Made by a program: the position numbers and the translations under genes. DNA of 64,000 bases. Source: Membranipora membranacea (lineage: Eukaryota; Bryozoa; Gymnolaemata; Cheilostomatida; Membraniporidae). Under the pieces are notes generated by a model. That model saw only the letters and a program-made list of their open reading frames with translations. It searched no databases and was not told the origin of the DNA. Where the stretch lies: NCBI GenBank assembly GCA_914767715.1, contig OU612067.1:32522162-32586161 (forward strand), read 5' to 3'. This document shows positions 1 through 11,855 of the stretch, piece after piece. Position 1 is the stretch's first letter. Every line of letters starts with the position of its first letter.

Positions 1-23
1 AATAGCGAGCCCCAGCAAGCAAA

Positions 24-90
24 CAACAGCAAGCCAGCAACAGCAAGCCAGCAACAGCAAGCCAGCAACAGCAAGCCAGCAACAGCATTA
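24..90. repeat. 14-bp tandem repeat (AACAGCAAGCCAGC)n
   Basis: About four and a half head-to-tail copies of a 14-bp unit, AACAGCAAGCCAGC, at the left edge of the window. The array may extend beyond the edge. No coding sense was found. Confidence 0.85.
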
Positions 91-1660
91 CTCCCTGGTA
101 GAACTTACCAATTTTATCTTTAACTGTAATAGTTTGGCTGCTCCCAGCGTATGTTGTGCAAGGAGTCTTTTATTTATCTTATTTAAGTCATTTTTCTATT
201 CTCCATTTTTTTGAATTTATTTAAATTTTTTTTTTTTTTTTTTTTGAAAAGGTGTCTTAGAAATACATATTTTTGAGAGTAACATCTTTAGAGACAGGCG
301 TAAGTGTGGACTTTTCGTGTGAATTCAATATGAATTTGACTACAAGGGGAATAACCACCAATATGTAGTAACTACGTTACCAGGGAGGTGACTCCACTCT
401 CCATCAATTGGTAACATAACTCTGACCAGTCAAGTCATCTCAGGACCAAAAATCTTATAATGGAATCCCTTGGATATAATGGTGTTGCATCAAGGAGTAA
501 CAGGGTACTCCTTGGTTGAATCACTCTTGGTTGAGTGATCATCAATGAGCTAGTTCACTGCCTACATTATTATCATAATGATGAATAGATTCAACCTGAG
601 TTGAATTTGAAAGTTTTTCTAGCCAGTCTTCACTATCAAATCAATGAGAATACTTTCTTCCAGTTCCAGTATATGTTCTCAATATGCATTAAATACCTGG
701 TTAGTAGCTGCGGCTAGTTTTGAGTGTGTAGCTGGCATGGTGAGTTGACAGAGTTGACTCTAGATTAAATAAATTGACAGAGTTGTTTTCTTTCAAGACC
801 GGCGTGGTGACCGGATGTAGATTGAAAGCCTCCTGTAACCAACTAAGTAGCTTAGCTAAGTAACTATAAGCTTCCCTGTTGGTAAATGAGATAATTGAGA
901 ATAAATGTTTTTGATTATAAACACTTCATTTTTCTGTCCACTATAAAGGAGGCTGTATACTGACCTCAGCTTCTCAGTCACATCGAATTAGTAGTTTGTA
1001 CATCAGCAATGACTAGTGTAGTGATATGACTTTAACTTTGACCTTGTGTAATAATGTAAGCAGATGAAAAAATGCCTGTCAGCGTGTATATATACCTAGG
1101 GGGCAAGTGGTAAGCCTAACCAATGCTCATATAATAACCTGATCTAACGCTGGCCTAACCTAGAATAAAAATGAGACTTTGTATGTTGTCACTAAGACAA
1201 GGAAGTTAAATGTTCTGTTTGCTGCCGCACCACTTACTTTTACACGCTCAATATGCTGATGGGATTGATACAGGGCAGTTGTGCTTAGAACTCATAGACA
1301 ATTAAGATATCAAACTCATACTTGCAGCTATATGTAGTAAATATCATAAACGTCTTGTCTGTTACTGATACCAGGCAAATGGATCCAACTGATGCCAAGG
1401 AAACTGCTGAACTATGGCCATTCTAAAGTAATTCATAGGTCTGTTGCTAGTTATTCTGAAACTGGTATACTTTTTTAGGTTGTTTATTTTAGGTAGAGTG
1501 TTGGTGACTTTTCACCAGTCTGAGCATAAAAAAAAGAAATTTAATAATTTATTGGCTTTCATAACAGATTGAACACTATTGCTTATCTATGTGCGCAAAG
1601 ACTGTGGTGAAGAATTTGATATTATCCTTGATTGCTACTTGATTGGTATCACACAATTAA
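91..1660. other. Non-coding stretch at the left edge of unit 1
   Basis: No convincing exon or RNA gene was seen. It contains a poly-T run near 226-245. A short motif at about 788-826 (CCGGCGTGGTGACCGG and flanks) recurs at about 37,440-37,478. Positions about 850-1,080 match about 32,440-32,680 at high identity, marking the left part of the duplicated unit. Confidence 0.6.
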
Positions 1661-2024
1661 TTAATTAAGTTATTCAGTACAAGGATCTAAGTGAAATTCA
1701 TTCGAAGATATGACAGACAGATAGCTAGTCACCACACTACCACCAAACATGTCTGTGCCCAAAAAAATGCCCACTTTCAAACAAATATTTCTGGGTCTAA
1801 CAAATCGTTGCCAGCTGCTGATATTTGATCACTATTTATAGTCTCAGTTTTGTCCCTGACAGGAGGCTGCTGAAGGATGCTATTGAATATAACATACCTG
1901 CAGCCCAGACGTGTCTACTTCACTACTCATTGGTCTTCACTTTTGAGCTACTGTCATGACCATTCATACATTATTATGCAGTTGCTGGAGCGAAAACATC
2001 ATCTGAGACTGGATGTGATGAAGG
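1660..2024 (+). other. Duplicated host sequence, left flank of the LINE insertion
   Basis: This stretch matches about 34,240-34,598 in unit 2. There, the sequence continues directly into what lies at about 5,310 in unit 1. It therefore marks the pre-insertion host sequence on the left side of the LINE. An open frame overlaps it but is interrupted in the other copy, so no gene is called. Confidence 0.6.
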
Positions 2025-2246
2025 ATAAGTTTGTATGGACCCAGGATATGAACATATATGTGCGGTATAATGAAAGAGCCAACCGCATCCTTATCACTTG
2101 TGTAAATGATCTTGACAAGCTTCAGGAGAACTCTACGTCTGAAACCAATCAGTCAGCACCTATACTAAGACCTCGCAAACAACAGAGCACATCCGGCTAG
2201 GCCAAACCTTCTATAAGCTTGTTACCAGATGGTCGCATCATTCTGA

Positions 2247-3272
2247 ATGTTAAGTATTGTCCATCTAAATATAAGATCTTTGCCTAAACATTTTGATGAG
2301 TTCAGACTAACTCCTGATTTGGTCAATAATGACATAATCTGTTTTTCGGAAACTTGGTTTAGTGGCTCTCATTATGACAACAATTTTCAACTACCTGGTT
2401 ATGTATTGATTCGTAAGGATAGGGGTTTGACTTCACGTGGTGGCGGGCTGGCTGTTTATGTTAAACAAAACATAAAATTCGACAAAGTTGATTTGACTTC
2501 ACATGGTGGGACCGAAGTTCTATGCATCGAAATTGTTATTGCTGAGTCTAGATTTTGTTTGGTCCTTGTTTACAATCCACCTTGTGTTGAAAGCACCGAT
2601 GTTTCCTGTAATTTTGAAAAGCTATTGGATGCTCACAATTTACGAAAGCCAACTGTAATTATAGGTGATTTTAACATTGACTGGTCCGGTAATTCACAAA
2701 CGAAAGAAAATCTTGAAACCCTCATGAGACTTCATCAATATGAACAGCTCGTTAGAGAGTATACTAGATGTTTTAAAGATTCAAATACTACGATTGACTT
2801 ACTTTTCTCAAATGTTCAAAATTTAGTACCTGAACACAAGGTTATAAAAAGTGATATTAGTGATCATTTTGCAATTCAAATGAAAGTTAATCTTAGAAAG
2901 CCTAAGGCTGGCTTTTCTTATGTCACCAAGCGAGATTTCGGAAATTTTGATGATCTTGAGTTTTTTAATAGTGCGAAATCTCTCGATTTTAATATTGTAG
3001 AGAATGTTCATTGTGTTCACGAAGCAGCAGATATTTTAGAATCAAAAATAGAATTATTGGTGGAGCAGTTTGCACCATTTAAAACCCAACGCTCAAAGCA
3101 GAAAAACAATCATTGTTGGAAGTGTCCAGTGGCATCTAAACTAACAAGCCTTAAAAAAGATGCATTTCAAAAGTTTGTTGAGACGGGATTTGATAAAAAT
3201 TCTACTGCCTGGGAGCATTATCGTTTAATCCGTAACAAGGCAACAAACGCAGTAAGAGATGCCAAAAAGTGA
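2247..3272 (+). pseudogene. LINE ORF2, endonuclease (EEP/APE) domain, ends at premature TGA
   Basis: N-terminal part of the LINE ORF2. The exonuclease-endonuclease-phosphatase fold is recognised by HLNIRSLPKHFDEF at the start, an FSETW block near residue 32, the RGGGLAVYV block near residue 64, IGDFNIDW near residue 138 and the SDISDHFAI motif near residue 202 (catalytic Asp and His). This enzyme nicks target DNA to prime reverse transcription. The frame ends at TGA (3,270-3,272), and the same frame continues directly into the RT segment at 3,276. The stop is thus a single point lesion, consistent with CGA to TGA decay. Confidence 0.9.
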
Positions 3273-3275
3273 GCA

Positions 3276-4178
3276 ATGAGAGCAGTTCTTAATGATAAAA
3301 CATTAGACCAATGGCAAAAAATCAAAATTTTCCAAGGTAAAAATTTTCAAGGCAATAATGTCAATAATGTCATTCAAGAAATTGAATCTGAAAATTGCAC
3401 CACTTCTGAAAGCCCAGTGATCGCTGAATGTCTAAATAGGTATTTTTCTAGCATTGGTGCCAATCTCAATGAAGAGGCTAAACTATTGTCCAACAAAAGT
3501 TACTCAGGCTTTGATAATGATAAAGCTTTCAGTTTTCCAAAATTTGCTTTTCAAGAAATTACATCGAGTGAGGTGTCTAAATATCTGCACACATTGAAAT
3601 CACGTAAAACTGGGGGATTAAACCAGATCCCTGCCTTTATTTATAAAATCCTAGAGCCTTTGATTCTGAATCCATTGACACATATTGTTAATCTGAGCCT
3701 TAAATGTCACGAGTTTCCAGATGTGTGGAAAAAAGCCTTAGTAATTCCAATTTTCAAAAGTGGCAAGAAAAGTTTGCCAAATAATTATAGACCAATTTCG
3801 CTATTGCCAATACTAAGTAAAGTCCTAGAAAAGATAATAAATTACCAAATTCGTGATTACCTGGAAATTAATGATCTAATAGCCTCTCGCCAATTTGGTT
3901 TCAGAAATGGAACATTCACTGATCAAATTTTAACTCAACTAGTCAACAAATTTCGTTCCCTGCTGTCAAAGCACGAGTCAAAATTTGTCACAGTTTCTGC
4001 ACTTGATATCCGTAAAGCTTTTGATTGCGTAAACCATAAGATCTTTGCCAGTAAACTATTAACGAAATTCAATTTCCACTCTAATGCGTCAATTTTGATT
4101 AAAAATTATCTTTCAAGTCGAGAGCAGGCCATGAAAGTTAATGGTTGTGTTGTGTATCTGAATGCAGTCGAGTTATAA
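3276..4178 (+). pseudogene. LINE ORF2, reverse transcriptase N-terminal half
   Basis: Continues in the frame of the endonuclease segment. RT fingers and palm motifs are visible: NNYRPISLLPILSKVLEKII near residues 170-190, QFGFRNG shortly after, and the catalytic motif A as LDIRKAFDCVNHKI near residue 248. The open frame closes at 4,178 only because a one-base shift near 4,143 puts the downstream GVPQGS block into another frame. No functional protein is expected from this copy. Confidence 0.9.
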
Positions 4179-5056
4179 CTGGTGTGCCGCAGGGGTCTGT
4201 ACTTGGACCCCTCCTGTTTATCATGTTTATTAACGATCTGATGGAGCTCAAAAATTGTTATCTATATGCTGATGACTGCCTACTAGTCACCAGTGGGGAA
4301 AACCCAGACATTTCCACAAAACGCATTCATCAAGCATCCAGTTGGTACAGCGAAAATTGCCTTGTTCTAAACAGCGGTAAAACGGATGTCATGACCATTT
4401 CTAATAAACGTAACATCAAACCTCCGGAACTAAAATTTAACAATCTCATTTTCAAACAATCTGACAAAATTGAGTACTTAGGTGTGATTCTTGATAACAA
4501 ATTAAATTTTAAATCTCATACCAGTAAAATTAAACAAAAACTTTATCCAATAGTCACCAACTTTCAACAAAATAGAAAATTCCTGACACCTAAATTAGCT
4601 GAGCTTTGGTACATTGGACTTATACGTTCTAATCTGGAATACAGCTCTCCTGTTTTATTTACCGCAAACGACTATGTCAAAAAAGAATTTTCAAAAATTG
4701 AGAATAGATGTTTGAAAATTATAGACTATAACAGTTCTAAAGATAATACTCGAAAGACCTACAACATCCCTGTGTTAACATTGCGTTTCGAATATTTGTA
4801 TCTGCTGACGTTTTATAAAATTGTTAATAGTTTAGTCCCAATAATTGATACCAATCTGCTCCCCGAGAAATTAACTAGTGAAACTCGGCTTGCTAAAAGT
4901 TCTGGGTTTAGATTATCCAAGGAAAATTTTAGATTTGCTTTAGCTAATTTAGGTGCTCAGAAGTTTAACGAATTACCCAATCATGTTAAGCTGAGTCAAT
5001 CCCTTGCTACATTCAAAAATGCCACTCGGAGCCACGTCCTCAAACTTCTCAATTAA
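4145..5056 (+). pseudogene. LINE ORF2, reverse transcriptase C-terminal half (frameshifted)
   Basis: Carries RT motif B (GVPQGSVLGPLLFIMFINDL) followed by the catalytic YADDCLLV box (two Asp). Downstream thumb and C-terminal parts include EYLGVILDNKLNF and the NELPNHVKLSQSL-like tail typical of the CR1/L2 group. It is frameshifted relative to the preceding segment. The natural C-terminus is the TAA at 5,054-5,056, followed by about 250 bp of 3' UTR. Confidence 0.9.
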
Positions 5057-5308
5057 TGAGTCAGTTCTTATCATTTCATTTTAGCCTGCTGCTACATTGT
5101 TCTAACTTTTCTTTTCCTAGCTATTGTGTATTAACTTGTGTAATGTTTTACTGCTAATTAATGCCTGCGTGTACTTTGTAATTTTACCTGTCATTGTTCT
5201 TGATTTTTAGTTACATTTCTTTTTAATTCTACACCATACTTTCATCAATTTTTCTGTTTTCTGGGTACAAGTCCGAAGCACTTATTCTTCTCCAGAATAA
5301 ACATGGAA

Positions 5309-5675
5309 TATATATATAGAAAGAATGCAGATGTGTTGAAAACTTCAGGTGGTGACGCTAGGAGGCAGATCTATCAAATGACTTGCAGAGATCTCACATC
5401 AACATACAGTTTAACAATCACATGCAGCAAGGGAGTTTTGGAAAAATGGAATTGGAAAACTTTCAACTTTCATCCTTGTGCCAGTAAGACTCATGAATTG
5501 ATCATGAAAATGTGAAAAGGAATCATCGGCAGGTTTTACATTGTCGATGAATCCATAGAAACTGTTTCTTTTATTTGTTTTTGCTACTCAGCAAGTAAGG
5601 CAATATTGAAGTGAACACAACCCATCCCGTTAATATAATCTGAATATATATATATATATATTTATTTATCGTCAG
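5309..5675 (+). other. Duplicated host sequence between LINE and receptor TM exon
   Basis: Matches 34,600-34,758 and then 37,046-37,170 in unit 2; there the R2-like insertion splits it at CGGCAGGTTTTA. The intact, unsplit site here (about 5,528-5,539) is the empty site of that insertion. A 70-codon open frame at 5,303-5,515 is not preserved in unit 2, so it is not called a gene. It ends with a (TA)n run at about 5,644-5,661. Confidence 0.6.
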
Positions 5676-6326
5676 GGAATGTTCCTACCCAGACTGAGAT
5701 CACCCAAGTTGGATTGCCACCCATTGTGCCTATGAGGACAACTACCACATATACGACAACAGCAAACACAAAAGCAGGCAGAACAACCCAGTCTACATCA
5801 AAACCACCATCTTTCAAGACTACTGCATCACCCTCCATAAAAGTCACACAACACACCACTATTGCTGATGAGCAAACAGACACAGCAGATAAGAATATGA
5901 TATGGATCATAATTGGCCTTGTCATTGGAGTCAACTTTGTTTCAATCATCATTTTATTGGTCATCGTGGTCATTAAGAAGCGAAGGTAAGTCTATAGTGT
6001 ATCAAATCCATACTCATAGCCCTTGTTAAAACCACCCAATAAAATAATCAAGAAAACACCATTCCACTCCGACGAGGATACCATACCTTTGCTTTGACTC
6101 AATTAACCATTTTCGACTTTTGATAAACTAAAATATTTCATTGCAGTGGATCTTCTTCACCCAGGCAAAGTAAAGTGACTACACCTGAGATAAAAGAGAA
6201 TGTGATATCATTGACAAGAAATCAACAGTCTGGCTCTGTTGTTAGGTACGAGGTAGAACAGCCCTGACACATCCTGACCATATAAACATCTGCTAATACC
6301 TGTTAAGAGCGATGAAATCTGAAGAC

Positions 6327-6634
6327 TAGTGATTGTCAGATTTTGGCGAGATGGGACGAGACCGAGCAGCAAGAAAATTCGGGAGGAGACCGAGACATAT
6401 TATATCGATACCGATAAAACATTCTTCAGATATCACCATTTAATAGAATGATGGATATTCATCCACTATTCACTAGTGCAATTAGCTAATAGTACATGTT
6501 AAGTTTGATTCAGTTTGTAATATATCATCTAGACATAATGAACTATGTTGAGACCAAGTTTCATCAAATTCTGTCAAGTATTTATATAATCATAGATGCC
6601 TGAAGAAAGCTTTATGTAGTGTTGTAAGCTGGTC

Positions 6635-6673
<39 letters not shown>

Positions 6674-6879
6674 GCTATGTTTTATAATTATATAGTCTCA
6701 ATTTCCTAGGATGTCATATAAATTCCATAGCCTATGGCTGAATTTTGTCCAGGTACAATCATTTATAAGTATCAGTCCCGACATGGAACAAGAGTTGTCT
6801 GTCTCGAGGGGACGAGATACCGTCCCGAGGAGACAAGTCCCGCGGGACCGGGAATTGTCCCGTCCCGTTGCCATTACTA
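6327..6879. mobile_element. hAT-like non-autonomous element (MITE), unit 1 only
   Basis: A 553-bp insertion absent from unit 2 at about 41,835. Ends are imperfect inverted repeats starting TAGTGATTG and ending CCATTACTA. It is flanked by 8-bp direct repeats CTGAAGAC (6,319-6,326) and CAGAAAAC (6,880-6,887); the unit-2 empty site reads CTGAAAAC, one mismatch from each. Eight-bp duplications and this type of terminus fit the hAT superfamily. GC-rich subterminal motifs (GGGACGAGA, GTCCCG) recur at both ends. No transposase is encoded. Confidence 0.75.
6638..6674. repeat. (AAT)n microsatellite
   Basis: About twelve AAT units inside the hAT-like element; no counterpart in unit 2, where the whole element is absent. 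Confidence 0.9.
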
Positions 6880-8737
6880 CAGAAAACCTGACCAACCCTG
6901 AAAGGAATTCAAAAGTTTGCAATATATATTATATGAAATTACTTCACTTCATTTGGGTTGCATGATTCCTTCCGAAATATTGCGCCAGTATATTCGTCTC
7001 CTGCTCCCTCCATCTCAACCGATCTTTCGCCATCTCTGATGCGTCACTCCAGGATATGAAATCAGTACCTGTAAATTGAAAAATTGCATTTCCAATTTTT
7101 TAATTCAGTCCTCAGTCATATATATGATGAAGGAGAAGAGATAGATATAGACTCTAGCAGCCAGCAAACACCACTTCAACAAATCCTTACTACAAACCAA
7201 CACACAGTACTATACTAATGATCATCCAGATTATGAAAACTATAATCTTGAAAGGTAAAATAAAAACTCAGGCTTTGTAGTTGATTAACATGAGCCTTTT
7301 TTTACAAGCCGAAGGTGTCAGCAATCCCTGTGTCAATGACATTGATGGGAGCGATTCATCTAAGACAAGGCTGTATCTACCACTCTCTGCCTGATGATAA
7401 TATTAAATCTAGAGTGATTTCTGGAGAGTTTTCATGGGTGGGGCTCCTATATTAGGATAATATTTAAATTATACCACAACCACAATGAGCCCCGAAATTA
7501 GTCAAAATTCATGTCATAGTCATAATACAAAATTTTTTTAAACATAAGATAAAACTGGAAAGCATCGCTAGAAAATTTTGTGGAATGTGGAAATGTGCCA
7601 AGAGTAAACATCTGGGGAAGAAGTCGAATAAAATGCAATACTTTAATTCTGTAAAAATAGAGTAGGCAGTCTATTATGCAATCGATACGGCAATCTATAT
7701 GGCAGAACCACTTATGCACCTGCCCTCAAAAGGAGACAACTCCTATAATAAAAACTCATTTATATTATTAAAGATCCCATGTATTTCACTCTCTCCACTC
7801 CATGTTTTATCGATTGATACAGAGTGTCACTGTCACACACTCTGCATTGCATTGTGAATGATCTAATTATCTCCATTGAATTTCACAATCGCAAGGAAAA
7901 ACATGGTTAACTGCCTTCTTTATCATTGTAAGCAGAGATTACCAGAATATGATGAGACAAGATGGACCACTGACTTCCCAGAATGAAAATAAATCTACGC
8001 AACCTAACAGAGGTCAAGGTGAGACAAAGATCAATTATTATTGTAATATAATGTAGGCCTCATCTGGAATCATATCATGCGATAGGGATAGATGTTACAA
8101 TCAATAGTCAAACCTTCTCTGTTAATTTCTTGTAGCTCAAGAGAAGTTATCTTACAGAACTCAATAAATCTACTCAGTGCAATCATACGGAAGTACTTTA
8201 TCACTCTTAGCTGCGGTACTACCAGTCACTAAGCTTAGACAAAAACAAAGTTTTTTATTCAACTGTTGTTTAGCGAAATTGACTTTTTGGAATAATCCTC
8301 AATCCAACCTGAAAATGACCAACACTGTTTACCATCCAGAGAGGTGTTTCCGTGTGTGCCAGAGTTAGTGGGAGGAAACGGGACAAGTACATTGGCAATC
8401 CTTAATTCATGGCATCAGCTTTAATTCTTAACATACCAGCTTGGGGTATCAACCTTTGTCAAAAGCCCCATATGTGAAGCCCAAATAATCTAATTAAAAT
8501 ATTTTACTATCGAAGCTTATTTATGCTAACGAAAATGATTATAATATGTAGGTATACCACTTAGGATTCTAACCATTGCCACTGCTATGAAAATCTTTTA
8601 CCTATACATACATTTATTGTCAATCTACAGTCATCTTTAGGAATGTTTTTCATGCAGTGACAGAACAAAAGAACTTAAGCGGAGAGAAAAAGAAAAGATA
8701 CACAAGTAATAAAAATTAATAAGATTTAAAGCGCTTT

Positions 8738-9720
8738 GATTGCTGAGCAATAAACAATCATCCTCATTTTCTTCACTCGAATTAACTGATCATCTCTCTG
8801 TTCCTCCTTCAGCCACTGTTCGTAATCTTGGCGTGATCATGGACTCTAAGTTAGATTTTCATGCTCACGTCAGTGATGTTTGAAAATCATGTGTCTTTCA
8901 ACTAAAACGACTAAAATCAATCAGAACCTTTATTCCTGAAAGCCAGTTTTCCACACTCATACATGCATTCATAACAAGCAGGCTTGATTTCTGTAACTCA
9001 TTCTTCTACGCATTACCTGACAATCTCGTCTCACGTCTCCAAATCATTTAAAATTCCTACGCCAAATGTATTACAGGTACAAACCACTATTCATCACCAA
9101 CTGAAGCCAGGGTTAAACTGCACTGGCTACCCATCAGGTCCAGATCAAAATTCAAAATATCAATCATGGCTCATAAAACCGTCCATCATCCCCATCTTAT
9201 CCCTTCTTACATTTCTCAATCTTTCACAACTTCTAAGCATACCCGAACCAGTCGTTTCAACTTAGCCAACATTCTTGTGAGCAATCTGAAATGTAGACTA
9301 AAATCAGTAGGTGGTAGATCCGTTAATTCCACTTTACCAAATGTATGGAACTCCCTACCATCTTACCTTCGCCATCTCTCTTCCACCTCCTAATTTAAGT
9401 CACATTCAAAAACGCATCTTTTCAGGGAACCTTATACCCCATATATATAGGTTTTATAGTGGATTTTTAGGTGCTGGGCAGTTGCCACTTGTAGGTTTCT
9501 ATTGTTTTATCTTATCTTTCATCTTTTTATCTCATCTCTTTAATTATTTTCATGATAACAAAATTTTAATCAATTTTATTTATTTTACCAGCAACATGCT
9601 TATTCATAGTATATGTTTCTATATTAACCTTTTATAACATGTACAACGCTTAGAAATCATTGATTTTAAACAATTTTATTAAGCGTTTCATAAATAAACT
9701 TTATTATTATTATTATTATC
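8738..9720 (+). mobile_element. 5'-truncated LINE fragment (RT C-terminus), unit 1 only
   Basis: A ~0.98-kb insertion absent from unit 2 near 43,780, where an intervening ~30 bp is retained instead. Despite stops and frame changes it reads through the C-terminal region of an L2/CR1-type RT: LGVIMDSKLDFHAHVSDV, a Phe/Leu-rich LDFCNSFFYALPD block, LHWLPIRSRSKFK, and VWNSLPSYLRHL near the end. The 3' terminus is a (TTA)n-like tail at about 9,703-9,720, as expected for L2/CR1-like LINEs. It sits inside the older - strand LINE fragment, so it is a nested insertion. Confidence 0.8.
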
Positions 9721-10735
9721 TGAATTGGTAAAGAGTTAAAAGTTGTAGTGATTTTTTGTCTTTATTGATCGCTGTGATAATTTAATAGATGTTTGTCTCT
9801 AAAAAAGTTGTTAGAGCTAGCTGGAATAAATCCTTCCAAAAGGAAGTCAGGTGCCATCAAATGCAAAATTTGAAAACCAAAAATACAGGTGAAATGACCA
9901 GCAAGGAGAGGAAAAGGAATCAGACCAAGAGATGTATGTAAATCTCTTGTATGAATTAGATGATACGGTGTGTGGTTGACATTTGCCATTAGGCGGAAAG
10001 CTCTCTTTTGGAGCATAGGAAATTCTTTCAAGAATATATTGTGGTGATAGGTTGCCATATATATGGATGCCATATATCATATGACAAAATACATACTGGA
10101 AATAAAAGTTTCGAGATGACTTACTATCTAGGAATGCCCTGCATTTCACGAATAATGCCAAACTTTTGTTTATTTTGGTGCAAATCTGGTCTCCATGATT
10201 AGCCCATGTAAATGAGTCATTCAAAGTAAAACCAAGGAGTTTGGTATTGACATTTCGATTAAGATTTTTATGGTTAATTTTTAGATCTAAATCTAGAGAT
10301 GTGGCTCTATGAGAGGGTTGTACAAGCATATAGTGAGACTATTTTATGTTTAACAACATCCTATTATTCCTACACCAAATTTCTATCAAGTGAAGATCAG
10401 TATCACATAAATCATTAAGCGTATCAAAGTTGTCAGATTTTGACACGAAAACTGTATCAACAGCGTAGGCAAATGCCTTGGAATGTAATGTGTAGGATAA
10501 AAGACCATTGAAGTATATGAGGAATAAACTTGGTGCCAGAATTGAGCCTTGGGGGACACCAATGTCTATTGGAAGAATTTTGAGCTTCTTGCACCTTGTT
10601 GTGTAGCTACAAATTGTGTCCTATCTGTTAGGAAAGATTTTATGAGAGAGTGCAGTTTGCCCGTTAGACCGTACATTGTCAATTTTCTCAGAAGAATTTT
10701 ATGGTCGACGCAGTCAAAAGCTTTACAATTATATA
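9720..10735 (-). pseudogene. Older LINE RT fragment on the - strand, unit-1 copy
   Basis: Same fragment as 43,688-44,826 in unit 2, but more degraded: the frame is interrupted several times and the 3' end is displaced by the nested LINE at 8,738-9,720. Recognisable pieces are the LLGFTLNDSFTWA block, the KINKSLALFVKCRAFL block and the GLIPFPLLAGHF block near the C-terminus. The catalytic Asp box is damaged, since the alanine before it and the surrounding codons differ from unit 2. Not functional. Confidence 0.8.
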
Positions 10736-11855
10736 GATTAAAATATATAGATTATTGCATTAAATATATGCATTATATATATAAATATATGCAATAAATA
10801 TATGCATTACAATATATATATTACTGCAACATTTGTTTTATTCATCAGTGATATCCTCTAATTTATTCTAAAATTGTTGTTTTTTCCCTTTTTTATTAAC
10901 TTTTCAATTACAAAAACAAAGACTAAATTTTCATCTTTACCTAATCATTCTCTACTTATTTTCACGTGTTCAAAATTATTCCTAGACACTCAAACAAATA
11001 TTGTGCCTTGATTAACGCTAGGGTAGAAGTAGAATGCTGATGATAATAGTTCTTTTACAGCATTTCATAGTGAAAAATAGTTTAGCAATTAAAACCCTAA
11101 CCCTAATTCTCACAATTATTCACTCTCAGTATGTCTTGTGAAGCCATAACAGTTGATGTCTATTTTGGATAGTCTGAGACCCTATCTTGTATAATTAGGA
11201 GTTGTCCCAGGTAAAGAAGGAATCCCTTCTGTTCGAGAAAGACATTGGCTTAAATCTGATACGCAAGAATTATAATTCGCACCTGATGATCAGGAGAGAA
11301 TTGTATCATCTTTAATATCACAGACACCACATATACTGAATCCCTGTCACATGAATTGGCACATATGACGAGTATCCTACTAAAGCCTCTATCCTAGTTC
11401 TGATATGCCTAACCTCTCTTCAAAACTGACACTATGATTCGAGTTTTGTAGAGTAAAACTAAACATTAGGAATTTACACTCGTTTTACAGCCCTCATCTC
11501 AAGACTGCTTATTTCATATCCTTATTTCATATCATATATATTATTGTAACTGCACGTTTGCACATTTAGTAATGGCAACTGTATTAATATAGGGAACAGT
11601 TAGCCACGTCTGTAGCCACACACAAGTCACCACGTCAGTAAGCTGGTTACTTATAATATTTATCCGTAACTCTAGTCTAACTTTTTGCATTATTGTTTCA
11701 GCTGACGCTGGTTTAGTCATTTAGACAATACTATACTATACCGTTCTCAAATTTGAAAATGGATTAATCTGATATTTGTAAGTTTTTTTTCGTGGTAATT
11801 TTGTGTAATAACGTTTCATGTATGTATTATTTATTATGATGCATTAATTTTGCAG
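10736..11855. other. Non-coding, AT-rich stretch
   Basis: Begins with an AT-rich tract of ATATATGCA-like words (10,735-10,825), unusual but without clear period. The rest is conserved with about 44,827-45,939 in unit 2. A short AACCCTAACCCTAA word occurs at about 11,093. No exon with good splice sites was recognised. Confidence 0.5.

Larger units (their letters stand above)
2025..5308 (+). mobile_element. Nearly full-length APE-type non-LTR retrotransposon (CR1/L2-like LINE)
   Basis: The left boundary (after GATGAAGGAT) and right boundary (before AAAGAATGCAG) come from comparison with unit 2 at about 34,590-34,612, where the element is absent. It carries an apurinic endonuclease domain followed by a reverse transcriptase in the same direction. 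Its 3' end is AT-rich, with an AATAAA motif near 5,297 and a short (TA)n tail. The coding region is broken by an in-frame TGA at 3,270-3,272 and a frameshift near 4,143, so it is probably inactive. A possible 5' ORF1 remnant lies before 2,200. Clade assignment is by general resemblance only. Confidence 0.85.
5676..8430 (+). pseudogene. Receptor-like gene, 3' exons (stalk, TM, tyrosine tail), decayed unit-1 copy
   Basis: Exons read from splice sites and the unit-2 partner: 5,676-5,985 (Thr/Ser/Pro-rich stalk, then one transmembrane helix IWIIIGLVIGVNFVSIII and a KKRR stop-transfer; phase 1 in, phase 2 out), 6,147 to about 6,241, 7,109-7,254, 7,936-8,019 and 8,136-8,167. The predicted type I topology puts the tail, with YDEG, YENY and YQNM motifs, inside the cell. 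Lesions relative to unit 2: the phase-1 donor after 6,241 is TT instead of GT; an 8-bp deletion in the third exon brings TAA at 7,216-7,218; about 105 bp covering the acceptor and first half of the last alternative exon are missing near 8,303. The YQNM exon is open here but carries a stop in unit 2. No upstream ectodomain exon was found to its left. Product name unknown. Confidence 0.7.

Noticed and set aside
1877-2200. 107-codon open frame before the LINE endonuclease as a host gene
   Set aside because: It spans the LINE left boundary (about 2,025): the first half is host sequence with a broken counterpart at 34,450-34,598, and the second half is LINE 5' region.
5662-5973. - strand frame across the stalk/TM exon (and 41,055-41,390)
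   Set aside because: Complement of a low-complexity Thr-rich and hydrophobic coding exon; the + strand has matching splice sites and phases.
11093-11106. AACCCTAACCCTAA word (also near 45,176), resembling a telomeric repeat
   Set aside because: Only about two units, in the middle of duplicated DNA; too short to be an interstitial telomere array.
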